A program made the position numbers and the translations under genes. A stretch of DNA of 5,461 nt from Acholeplasmatales bacterium (GTDB lineage: Bacteria > Bacillota_I > Bacilli_A > Acholeplasmatales > Anaeroplasmataceae), in NCBI GenBank assembly GCA_016288675.1, contig JAEELC010000126.1, forward strand, positions 1 through 5,461, given 5' to 3'. The notes under the pieces were generated by a model. It was not told the origin of the DNA, did not search any database, and saw only the letters and a list, made by a program, of their open reading frames with translations. The stretch's first letter is position 1, and the number at the start of each line of letters is the position of its first letter. Positions 1 through 5,406 of this stretch are shown here, piece after piece.

Positions 1-793
1 ACACCAAGCTCGTATGATAGGCTTTGATGGAGCACAACTTGTTTTATATAAAGCTATTGATGGCTTTACTGGAACAGCTCATTCAATCGATCACAAAGCT
101 TTAGAGGAATGCGCTAAAGAATTTAAGAATGAGGGTGTTGAAGTTGGTATGCTAGGTGCATATTTTAATCCTGTTCATTCAAACAAAGAACTTGTTAAAG
201 ATAATATTGAACGTTTTAAAGAATATTTATCATACTGTTCAATGTTTAATTGCAAATATGTTGGTAGTGAAACTGGCTCTTTTAATGATGATAAGTGGAC
301 TTATAATCCATTAAATAGAACTCAAGACGCTTTAAACACTAACATTGAAACATTTAAAGAGCTTGCTGATGTTGCGAAAGCTTGGAATGCTAATATTGCA
401 CTTGAAGGAGCATATGGACATTGCATGTATGAACCAGCTCAATTAAATAAATTAATTAGTGCAATAGATAATGGTCATGTTAAAGTTACAGTTGATATTT
501 TTAACTATTTAGATATCTCTGCATATGATGTAGAAACACAACATAAAATGCTAGATGAATCTATTAAATATTTCAAGGATAAAATTGTTATTTATCATTT
601 AAAAGACTTTGTAGTTGATACTGAAAATAACAAGCTTAAGCAAGTTGGTCTTGGTGAAGGTATTATGGATTTAGAATACATTATTTCTACTGCAAAGCGT
701 GAAACTCCAAACGCATTACTTGTATTTGAAGGATGTCCAAAGGACAAAATGCAATCTAGCTACGATTATATTAAAAAATTATTAAATGAATAA
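1..793 (+). CDS. sugar phosphate isomerase/epimerase, TIM-barrel family (5' end outside window)
   Basis: Xylose-isomerase-like TIM barrel (AP endonuclease 2 superfamily), which typically isomerises or epimerises sugars or sugar acids using a divalent metal in the cytoplasm. The reading frame is open from the window edge: codons for His-Gln-Ala-Arg precede the first visible ATG at 14, and no ribosome site precedes that ATG, so the real start lies upstream. Family members normally begin with a short strand and helix before the 'GFDGAQL' segment, which here falls at residues 3-8 counted from that Met. Likely metal ligands on the same count are Glu131 (ALEGAYGH), Asp161 (VTVDIFNYL), His195 (YHLKDF) and Glu239 (LVFEG). 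The 'GLGEG' turn at 212-216 is also typical. The gene ends with TAA directly before a strong terminator. The substrate cannot be told from sequence, and no sugar-catabolism neighbour is visible downstream. Confidence 0.88.
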   Translation, partial: HQARMIGFDGAQLVLYKAIDGFTGTAHSIDHKALEECAKEFKNEGVEVGMLGAYFNPVHSNKELVKDNIERFKEYLSYCSMFNCKYVGSETGSFNDDKWTYNPLNRTQDALNTNIETFKELADVAKAWNANIALEGAYGHCMYEPAQLNKLISAIDNGHVKVTVDIFNYLDISAYDVETQHKMLDESIKYFKDKIVIYHLKDFVVDTENNKLKQVGLGEGIMDLEYIISTAKRETPNALLVFEGCPKDKMQSSYDYIKKLLNE

Positions 794-795
794 AG

Positions 796-842
796 AAAAG
801 GATTCTATTCCAACATACATATTGGGATAGAATCCTTTTTTT
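796..842 (+). terminator. Rho-independent terminator of the isomerase gene
   Basis: An 18-bp stem (796-813 with 822-839, one G-U pair) closes an 8-base loop and runs into seven T residues (836-842). It begins three bases after the isomerase stop codon. On the minus strand the stem is followed by TTTTCTTTA, so it could also stop weak leftward transcription from the 875-1174 side. Confidence 0.93.
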
Positions 843-874
843 AATATAAAAAAAACACAAGTTAATAATTAATA

Positions 875-1174
875 TTACGTTCTATTATATAATAAATCTA
901 TTATATTCTTTGACTTTATTCTTCTAAGCAACATATATCCAAATAATAATATAATCAAAGATTCCATTAATACTCCAAGAATTATAATAGGATTTATTGC
1001 TAAAATATTTTCATTGAAATTACAAGTAATCTTTATCATTTCATTAAATAGAGGTATTAACAAACTATATATAATTAAGCATAATGCACTAATAAATGCA
1101 TATAAATAACATAATGTCAACATTTCAAGTAAAAAATGAATTTTAATTTGTAAAAAAAGAACTGTAAGCATCAC
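875..1174 (-). CDS. hypothetical small membrane protein, start uncertain, possibly a remnant
   Basis: The frame encodes up to 99 residues with no recognised family. Two hydrophobic segments stand out, roughly residues 18-42 and 60-83, followed by a basic tail (LLRRIKSKN). That order of hydrophobic helices and cytoplasmic positive charge is what a real small membrane protein shows, and is unlikely from random AT-rich DNA alone. The 5' end is not convincing: the longest start is a GTG at 1174, followed by an ATG at 1171, and both lie in the loop of the terminator of the upstream PAQR gene with no ribosome binding site. An internal ATG at residue 18 also lacks a clear site. It may be a truncated remnant, or a gene reached only by read-through. 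No function can be proposed. Confidence 0.38.
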   Translation of the reverse strand: MMLTVLFLQIKIHFLLEMLTLCYLYAFISALCLIIYSLLIPLFNEMIKITCNFNENILAINPIIILGVLMESLIILLFGYMLLRRIKSKNIIDLLYNRT

Positions 1175-1191
1175 ATATTACAGTTCTTTTT
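1154..1191 (-). terminator. Rho-independent terminator of the map-PAQR operon
   Basis: A perfect 14-bp stem (1154-1167 with 1178-1191) encloses a 10-base loop. Its outer pairs are A-T, so the leftward transcript ends in a T tract (complement of the A run 1152-1158). It starts one base after the PAQR stop codon at 1193-1195. The rightward direction also has a T run, but no rightward gene uses it. Confidence 0.92.
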
Positions 1192-1192
1192 A

Positions 1193-1954
1193 TTATGCTA
1201 AAAATACATATAAATAAATACCCATAAATTGAATAATTGATCCAAGAAGAACAAAGATATGCCAAATGAAATGAGCAACTCTTCTTCCACGTAACAATCC
1301 AAAAGGTATCATACCTAAAGAATAAACTACTCCACCAATGAATATATAATATAATAATCCTTTATTATACATAAACCATCCTGGTACCATACATAAAGCA
1401 GACCATCCAATAATAAAATAAAGTGGGAAATTTATCTTTCTTGTTCTTTCTGGTCCGAATGTACATGTAAAAATTATACCAACAATTGCAAGTAACCAAA
1501 TAAGAGCGAAATATGCAATTCCTAAGTCTTGTCCAATTTCACCATATTCTCTACCTAATTCAATTAATTGTAATGGTGCAAATGTTCCACAAATCATTAA
1601 ATAAATAGATGTGTAATCAAATCTTCTCCATATTCTTTTAACTCGTTTACCCCATTTAAAAGAATGGTATAGGCAACTATTTAAACACATAAAGAACATT
1701 GCAGCCATATATATAATTGCAGATAGCTTCATATAGCCAGTTTTAGAATGAACAAGCATTAGCACAAGTCCTACAATTGCAAGAATACAACCAATACCAT
1801 GCGATACTGCATTTCCAACCTCTTCAAGTACGGAATGACGTGGTGGCTGTACACGAGGGTGCTTATTAAGTCTAGCATTCTTTCTTATTTGTCTATTTAA
1901 ATGTCTTAAATCTTTTCTTGCTTTTTTATTCAAAGTTTTTATTTCTTCATTCAT
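1193..1954 (-). CDS. trhA: hemolysin III / TrhA-type PAQR family membrane protein
   Basis: Seven-helix inner-membrane protein of the PAQR/hemolysin III family. Characterised bacterial members (TrhA/YqfA) are linked to membrane energy and fluidity homeostasis, and the fold resembles adiponectin-receptor-type zinc hydrolases. Family marks are 'EEVGNAVSHGIG' at 44-55, 'CLYHS' with His97, 'FDYTSIYLMICGTFAP' with Asp113, and the last-helix HxxxH (His228, His232). The three His and the Asp that form the zinc site in this superfamily are therefore all present. Two differences from the usual bacterial motif: the His after the Asp (commonly 'DH') is Tyr114, and the late 'HF' is 'QF' at 242-243. About 40 very basic residues precede helix 1, longer than in many relatives. 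The ATG lies one base past the map stop (TAATATG) with no well-spaced ribosome site, so translation is probably coupled to map. At 253 residues it is slightly longer than typical. Confidence 0.9.
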   Translation of the reverse strand: MNEEIKTLNKKARKDLRHLNRQIRKNARLNKHPRVQPPRHSVLEEVGNAVSHGIGCILAIVGLVLMLVHSKTGYMKLSAIIYMAAMFFMCLNSCLYHSFKWGKRVKRIWRRFDYTSIYLMICGTFAPLQLIELGREYGEIGQDLGIAYFALIWLLAIVGIIFTCTFGPERTRKINFPLYFIIGWSALCMVPGWFMYNKGLLYYIFIGGVVYSLGMIPFGLLRGRRVAHFIWHIFVLLGSIIQFMGIYLYVFLA

Positions 1955-1955
1955 A

Positions 1956-2774
1956 TTATTTAGCTAATATCTCACAGTGATCTTCAAATACTGCGATTGT
2001 ATACTCCCATTGTGCTGAATCTGAACCATCTGCAGTATAAATAGTCCAATCATTTGAAGCATCTAAGAAAACATGACGCTTACCTTCATTAACCATTGGT
2101 TCAATAGTAAATACCATACCTGGAGTAATAAGCATACCTGTATGCTTCTTACCAACGTGGCATACATATGGATCTTCATGAATTTCAAGACCAACACCAT
2201 GTCCACCAACTTCTTTTACAACTTGATAACCATAGCTTGTAGCTTTACGATTAATTAAATAACCAATATCACCTAAAGTTGTTTCCCATGGAACAAGAGC
2301 TTCAAAAGCTTCATCAAGCATAGCCTTAACACGTTCACATAATTTCTTACGTTGTTCAGAAACTTCACCAATTAAAAACATTCTGCTTGAATCTCCAAAA
2401 TATCCATCAACAACAGTTGTACAATCAACATTTACAATATCCCCTGGCATTAAAATATCTTTCTTGCTTGGAATACCATGACAAACTTGGTCATTAATAG
2501 ATGTACAAGTATATGCAGGATATCCTTCATAACCATATACTGCTGATTTTCCACCAAATTCTATTGATTTAATACGTACAATTTCATCAATTTCATGTGT
2601 AGACATATAAGGTCTAATTTGACTTGCAACTTCGTCTAAAACCTTTGTATTTACTATTGAAGCCTTACGAATTCCTTCAATTTGTTCATCTGTTTTAATC
2701 ATAGCGTCAGTAGGAACTTCAACGCCTTTAGCTTTTAGTTCGTGAATACGAGCTAATATTTCTTCTCTATTCAT
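1956..2774 (-). CDS. map: type I methionine aminopeptidase
   Basis: Removes the initiator Met from nascent proteins in the cytoplasm, an essential housekeeping step. The pita-bread fold metal ligands are all present, numbered from the chosen start: Asp117 (NVDCT), Asp128 (GYFGDSS), His192 (GGHGVG), Glu225 (FTIEPM) and Glu257 (QWEYT). The substrate-site histidines are His99 (VCHGIPS) and His199 (LEIHEDP). About 35 residues (MNREEILARIHELKAKG...) precede the core, an extension seen in some Bacillota enzymes. I chose the ATG at 2772-2774 because AGAAGG sits 8 bases upstream. An in-frame ATG at 2807 would add 11 residues but lies before the predicted transcription start, and has no ribosome site. 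The product is 272 residues. The common 'EHT' after the last ligand reads 'EYT'. First gene of a leftward operon with the PAQR gene. Confidence 0.96.
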   Translation of the reverse strand: MNREEILARIHELKAKGVEVPTDAMIKTDEQIEGIRKASIVNTKVLDEVASQIRPYMSTHEIDEIVRIKSIEFGGKSAVYGYEGYPAYTCTSINDQVCHGIPSKKDILMPGDIVNVDCTTVVDGYFGDSSRMFLIGEVSEQRKKLCERVKAMLDEAFEALVPWETTLGDIGYLINRKATSYGYQVVKEVGGHGVGLEIHEDPYVCHVGKKHTGMLITPGMVFTIEPMVNEGKRHVFLDASNDWTIYTADGSDSAQWEYTIAVFEDHCEILAK

Positions 2775-2811
2775 AAATATTGCCTTCTTTCTTAAAAATA
2801 TAAGCATTTAG

Positions 2812-2840
2812 ATTATACCATTAAAATGGTTTTTAGTGAA
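2812..2840 (-). promoter_or_regulatory. promoter of the map-PAQR operon
   Basis: On the minus strand TTCACT (2835-2840) and a perfect TATAAT (2812-2817) are 17 bases apart, the ideal spacing for a housekeeping sigma factor. Transcription would start near 2805, leaving a leader of about 30 bases that contains the map ribosome site at 2783-2787. A small inverted repeat, ACCATT-AA-AATGGT (2817-2830), sits in the spacer and touches the -10. Confidence 0.7.
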
Positions 2841-2841
2841 A

Positions 2842-2850
2842 TGTTATGAT
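2842..2850 (+). promoter_or_regulatory. extended -10 promoter of the exonuclease gene
   Basis: TGTTATGAT is a TGn extended -10 followed by a 5/6 match to TATAAT. No good -35 is visible, as extended -10 promoters allow. The start near 2857 leaves a short leader with AGAGG before the ATG at 2884. This element lies immediately beside the -35 of the divergent map promoter, so the two polymerases would compete for the same stretch. Confidence 0.5.
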
Positions 2851-2883
2851 AAAATATTATTGAATAAAAAAGAGGAAATAATT

Positions 2884-3576
2884 ATGAATACTTTAAAATC
2901 AATCTATGATAATTATGATTATATTATTTGTTTAGATACAGAAACTACAGGATTAGACCCTAAGAAATGTCAAATTATTGACTTAGGAGTTATTTGTGCA
3001 GAACGCATAAGAGATGAAATTTTAATAACTGATGAAATTAATGCACTTATTAAATTACAAGAAAAAGGCGCCAAGCTTCCACAAGAGATAATAAGTCTTA
3101 CCCATATTACTGATGAGATGCTTGAAAAAGAAGGATTAAATTTTGAACAAGCAAGAAATTTATTTGCTGAAATGCTAAATAAGCCTGGAAAAAAACTTAT
3201 TGCGACTTACAATGCGCAATTTGATTTAGGATTTTTACGTTATTTTTTAAAAGGCTGCAAATTTAGCGATTTAGCATTCTTAGATATTTTAACAATTTAT
3301 AAGGATAGAGCTGTTTATCCACATAAATTATTCCAAGCTGTTACACATTATAATTTAGATGATAAAGTTCAAAACACACATAGAGCTCTTGATGATACAC
3401 TAGCATGCTTTGAAGTCTTAAAATCTATGAGTGATGAAAAAGATGATATTATAAAATATGTTAACCTATTTGGATACAATCCAAAATATGGTGCTCCAGA
3501 AATAAAAATAAAAGGCATTACCTATAAATCTCAACCTTATGTTGATATTATTGGTAAGCCTTTATATGAAGACTAA
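2884..3576 (+). CDS. DnaQ-like DEDDh 3'-5' exonuclease
   Basis: Predicted cytoplasmic 3'-5' exonuclease of the RNase T/DNA polymerase III epsilon superfamily, acting on DNA or RNA ends. All five catalytic residues can be read: Asp18 and Glu20 in 'LDTETTGLDP', Asp114 in 'YNAQFDLGFL', and His166 and Asp171 in 'THRALDDT'. The 'HITDEML' element at 74-80, usual between motifs I and II, is present. In motif II the common His of 'HNAxFD' is Tyr109. After the core (about residue 185) comes a 45-residue tail with 'NLFGYNPKYG' and 'GITYKSQPY', of unknown role. I chose the ATG at 2884 because AGAGG stands 8 bases before it; an in-frame ATG at 2836 lies upstream of the predicted transcription start. At 230 residues it is a stand-alone domain, not a PolC or DinG fusion. 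The physiological substrate is unknown. Confidence 0.9.
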   Translation: MNTLKSIYDNYDYIICLDTETTGLDPKKCQIIDLGVICAERIRDEILITDEINALIKLQEKGAKLPQEIISLTHITDEMLEKEGLNFEQARNLFAEMLNKPGKKLIATYNAQFDLGFLRYFLKGCKFSDLAFLDILTIYKDRAVYPHKLFQAVTHYNLDDKVQNTHRALDDTLACFEVLKSMSDEKDDIIKYVNLFGYNPKYGAPEIKIKGITYKSQPYVDIIGKPLYED

Positions 3577-3594
3577 TTTTAGTCTTCTTTTTTT
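3568..3594 (+). terminator. terminator embedded in the exonuclease gene end
   Basis: The 20-base perfect palindrome GAAGACTAATTTTAGTCTTC (3568-3587) is followed by seven T residues (3588-3594). The left arm is the last two codons and stop (Glu-Asp-TAA) of the exonuclease. The right arm read on the other strand is the identical Glu-Asp-TAA end of the leftward broken gene. Only the rightward direction has a T tract, so it should terminate the exonuclease transcript only. Confidence 0.85.
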
Positions 3595-4432
3595 AATATT
3601 GTATAACAATTATTATATTCAAGATAAATATAATTATCTTTTGCACTAATGTTAATATAATCCTTATATTTAATTTTTGTTTTATATATTTCACCATTAT
3701 TTAAATCACAACAAAATATATATAATTCAAGCTTTGTACCCATAACAAAATACATTTTATGATTTAATGTATCTAAATAAGATAAACTAATATTTTTTTG
3801 ATTAATCAATGGTTTTGACATAATCTTTTTATTATTAAAAGTTACACTCTTAGGACCATATTTATTATTATAAGATACTACATAATTTTCATATTTATAA
3901 TAAAACGATGCTAACTCACCTTCAATATCTTTAACAAAATATATTCATCTACCATTTGATATTTCTCATCAAGTAGTATTCCTTCAATATTAGTATCATG
4001 ATATATTATTAAGTTTAAATTATTCTTAGAATCAACTAATACATTTGATCTATTTATATTATTTTTTTTAAATGAATAAGTATTTACTTGAAAATCTTCA
4101 TTAATTACTACAATCTTAGCCACATTATTTTTATAAACAGAAAAAATAAACGAATCATCTATTTTATATAAGAAATCATAATTATCAGTATCAATCTTAT
4201 AATCTTCTAGATTATATTTTAATACTTTATCTTCGTAATTAATATTAAGTGTAGTTTCTTCGACAGTAAATTTATAATCAACTATTTCTTTTTCATTTTT
4301 ATCTATTTCTGTATAAGATGTATTTATAACATCCTGATTTTAAAATTTAACACCATAGTTAATATTAAGATATATGATTATAAAAATAACAATAATTAAA
4401 AATATAGATATAGCAATTAATCTTTTTTTCAT
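3579..4432 (-). pseudogene. broken gene for a membrane-anchored extracytoplasmic protein (stop codon plus frameshift)
   Basis: Read on the minus strand from the ATG at 4432, the product starts MKKRL and continues with a hydrophobic anchor (about residues 5-22), then an in-frame TAA at 4340-4342 (codon 31). The same frame is open again for the next 142 codons to a TAG at 3911-3913. Near 3936-3939 a one-base slip at a T run (one extra T, giving 'YIFVKDIEGE') moves into the frame that runs uninterrupted, through the Met at 3821, to TAA at 3579-3581. The repaired product would be about 284 residues. It is rich in Asn, Tyr, Ile, Lys and Asp, with alternating beta-strand-like stretches ('NNLNLIIYHD', 'NYIYLEYNN') that hint at a beta-propeller or similar sheet fold outside the membrane. 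No family is recognised. AAAGGAAG at 4444-4451 is a plausible ribosome site. Apparent small ORFs at 3579-3821 and 3911-4123 are pieces of this gene. The lesions are directly visible; whether they are genuine or assembly errors is open. Confidence 0.75.
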
Positions 4433-4458
4433 ATTACAAAACACTTCCTTTAGTAAAA

Positions 4459-4464
4459 ATTATA
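4459..4464 (-). promoter_or_regulatory. possible -10 element of the broken gene
   Basis: A perfect TATAAT on the minus strand lies 26 bases before the start codon and just before the ribosome site. The nearest -35-like hexamer, TTGAAA (4479-4484), is only 14 bases away, which is short. In such AT-rich DNA a TATAAT can occur by chance. Confidence 0.3.
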
Positions 4465-4522
4465 AAATACTATTATTATTTCAATATGAAATTACAATAA
4501 AATAATGTATTATTTTTATAAC

Positions 4523-4555
4523 AAAAAAGGCAGTTCGATAAAGTTCAAAACTGCC
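4523..4555 (-). terminator. Rho-independent terminator of the XRE regulator gene
   Basis: On the minus strand GGCAGTT and AACTGCC (4549-4555 with 4529-4535) form a 7-bp stem around a 13-base loop, followed by six T residues (complement of 4523-4528). It lies 14 bases past the regulator stop codon and separates the regulator from the broken gene downstream. Confidence 0.85.
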
Positions 4556-4569
4556 ATCAAAAATAATAT

Positions 4570-5172
4570 CTATTGATTTTTCTTATGTTCAAAAATTCCA
4601 CAAAATGTATGATATACAGGAATTAGTAAGAATACTACCCAACCTGGATGCCATGCAGTAAAATAGAATCCGATGTATATAAATACTGCAGTGCATAGAA
4701 CGGCCATATTAAATTTAGAGGCCTTTTTATAATAAATAGCTTCAGGAATGGAACATATAACTAATGCAATTAAATATAATATCCACCATACTGCCCAACG
4801 TAATGGATCTTTCGAAATAAAACCTATTAATAAATAAGCAATAGTTGCAACAAGCATTGAAAGTCCATATAAAGTAGATAACCATATAGGTTTGTTATCT
4901 TCATTCTCTTTATCAATAACATTTACGTTTTGAGTTTCTTCTACACGTTCAATTGTTTCTTCAATTGGTTCACTTGTATCAAGCAAGCTATCTAATGATA
5001 CATTATATAATTTAGCAAGTACTATTAAATTATCTGTATCAGGACTAGATTCACTTCTTTCCCATTTTGATACAGCTTGTCTAGATACACCTAGTTTTGC
5101 TGCTAGCTCTTCTTGTGAATAGCCATACTTTTTTCTTAATTCTACTAATCTATTTGCAATTTCAATATTCAT
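4570..5172 (-). CDS. XRE-family regulator with a C-terminal membrane domain
   Basis: Residues 1-65 form a Cro/C1-type helix-turn-helix: 'ELRKKYGYSQEELAAKLG' leads into the recognition helix 'VSRQAVSKWER' (29-39), then 'NLIVLAKLYNVSLDSLLD'. An acidic, Glu-rich linker (about 66-95) follows. The rest is hydrophobic, with four likely membrane helices at about 97-119, 122-143, 154-172 and 175-193, rich in Trp and aromatics and ending in a basic tail (EHKKNQ). The protein would bind DNA while held at the cytoplasmic membrane. Such HTH-plus-membrane proteins are common in Bacillota, and most have no assigned signal. I chose the ATG at 5172 because AAAAGAGG (5182-5189) precedes it by 9 bases; an ATG at 5199 would add nine residues but overlaps the -10 region. 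At 200 residues it looks intact. Repeats in its own promoter suggest autoregulation (inference). Confidence 0.9.
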   Translation of the reverse strand: MNIEIANRLVELRKKYGYSQEELAAKLGVSRQAVSKWERSESSPDTDNLIVLAKLYNVSLDSLLDTSEPIEETIERVEETQNVNVIDKENEDNKPIWLSTLYGLSMLVATIAYLLIGFISKDPLRWAVWWILYLIALVICSIPEAIYYKKASKFNMAVLCTAVFIYIGFYFTAWHPGWVVFLLIPVYHTFCGIFEHKKNQ

Positions 5173-5199
5173 AATTTTGTACCTCTTTTCTGATTCCAT

Positions 5200-5230
5200 A
5201 TTATCAAAAATATTGGTTGCGTACTACCAA
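5200..5230 (-). promoter_or_regulatory. probable promoter of the XRE regulator gene
   Basis: GATAAT (5200-5205) on the minus strand, a 5/6 match to the -10, is placed so that transcription starts near 5193, just ahead of the ribosome site. The best -35 candidate, TTGGTA (5225-5230), is 19 bases away, longer than ideal. A weak promoter that is controlled by a bound protein would fit. Confidence 0.45.
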
Positions 5231-5231
5231 T
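5212..5231. promoter_or_regulatory. candidate operator 1 between -35 and -10
   Basis: ATTGGT (5212-5217) and ACCAAT (5226-5231) form an inverted repeat with an 8-base spacer, lying over the spacer and -35 of the regulator promoter. The site includes ATTGGTTGC (5212-5220), which recurs exactly at 5256-5264. A protein bound here would block polymerase. Confidence 0.5.
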
Positions 5232-5249
5232 TCTAGTTTGAAATACACC

Positions 5250-5264
5250 GCAACCATTGGTTGC
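5250..5264. promoter_or_regulatory. candidate operator 2, GCAACCA-T-TGGTTGC
   Basis: A perfect 7+1+7 inverted repeat upstream of the regulator promoter. It contains the same nine bases as operator 1, offset by 44 bp, about four helical turns, so two bound dimers could face the same side of the DNA. GC content here is clearly higher than in the surrounding intergenic DNA. Confidence 0.5.
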
Positions 5265-5312
5265 AATGCTGTTTTTTTGATATTTTAGTTATTTTTTCTT
5301 TTTCCCTATTAT

Positions 5313-5342
5313 TTATAAGTTAATATCATTATAAACTTATAA
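5313..5342. repeat. 9-bp inverted repeat with 12-base spacer in the intergenic gap
   Basis: TTATAAGTT (5313-5321) and AACTTATAA (5334-5342) are exact inverted copies around 12 bases that include a minus-strand TATAAT (5328-5333). No gene starts close by and no good -35 accompanies it. It could be a second control site above the regulator, or chance in AT-rich DNA. The rest of 5265-5376 shows nothing I can support. Confidence 0.35.
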
Positions 5343-5376
5343 GCAATATAAATAAATATAAATTTTAAAGTCAAAA

Positions 5377-5406
5377 AAAATAATGCGATTTAAATCGCAT
5401 TATTTT
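5377..5406 (-). terminator. palindromic terminator of the gene at the right edge
   Basis: A perfect 30-base palindrome with GC-containing arms (ATGCGATTT / AAATCGCAT). On the minus strand it runs into a long T tract (complement of the A run 5373-5380). It contains the stop codon of the leftward gene that enters from the right edge, so the coding end forms part of the stem. In the rightward direction only four T residues follow, so it works mainly leftward. Confidence 0.88.

Noticed and set aside
2073..2258. 61-codon plus-strand open frame
   Set aside because: It lies wholly inside map on the opposite strand, has no ribosome site, and map carries all family motifs.
2775..2807. Upstream ATG of map adding 11 residues
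   Set aside because: The ATG at 2774 has a well-spaced AGAAGG, and the upstream ATG falls at or before the predicted transcription start.
3579..3821. A separate 80-residue gene
   Set aside because: Its frame is open upstream to the frameshift near 3936 with sense-looking sequence, and no ribosome site precedes the ATG at 3821.
3911..4123. A separate 70-residue gene starting with GTG
   Set aside because: The same frame continues upstream past the GTG to 4339, so that GTG is an internal Val codon of the broken gene and has no ribosome site.
5250..5280. Rightward terminator from the GCAACCATTGGTTGC repeat and the T run 5272-5278
   Set aside because: The T run is seven bases from the stem, the loop would be a single base, and no rightward gene ends here. 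An operator is a better reading.
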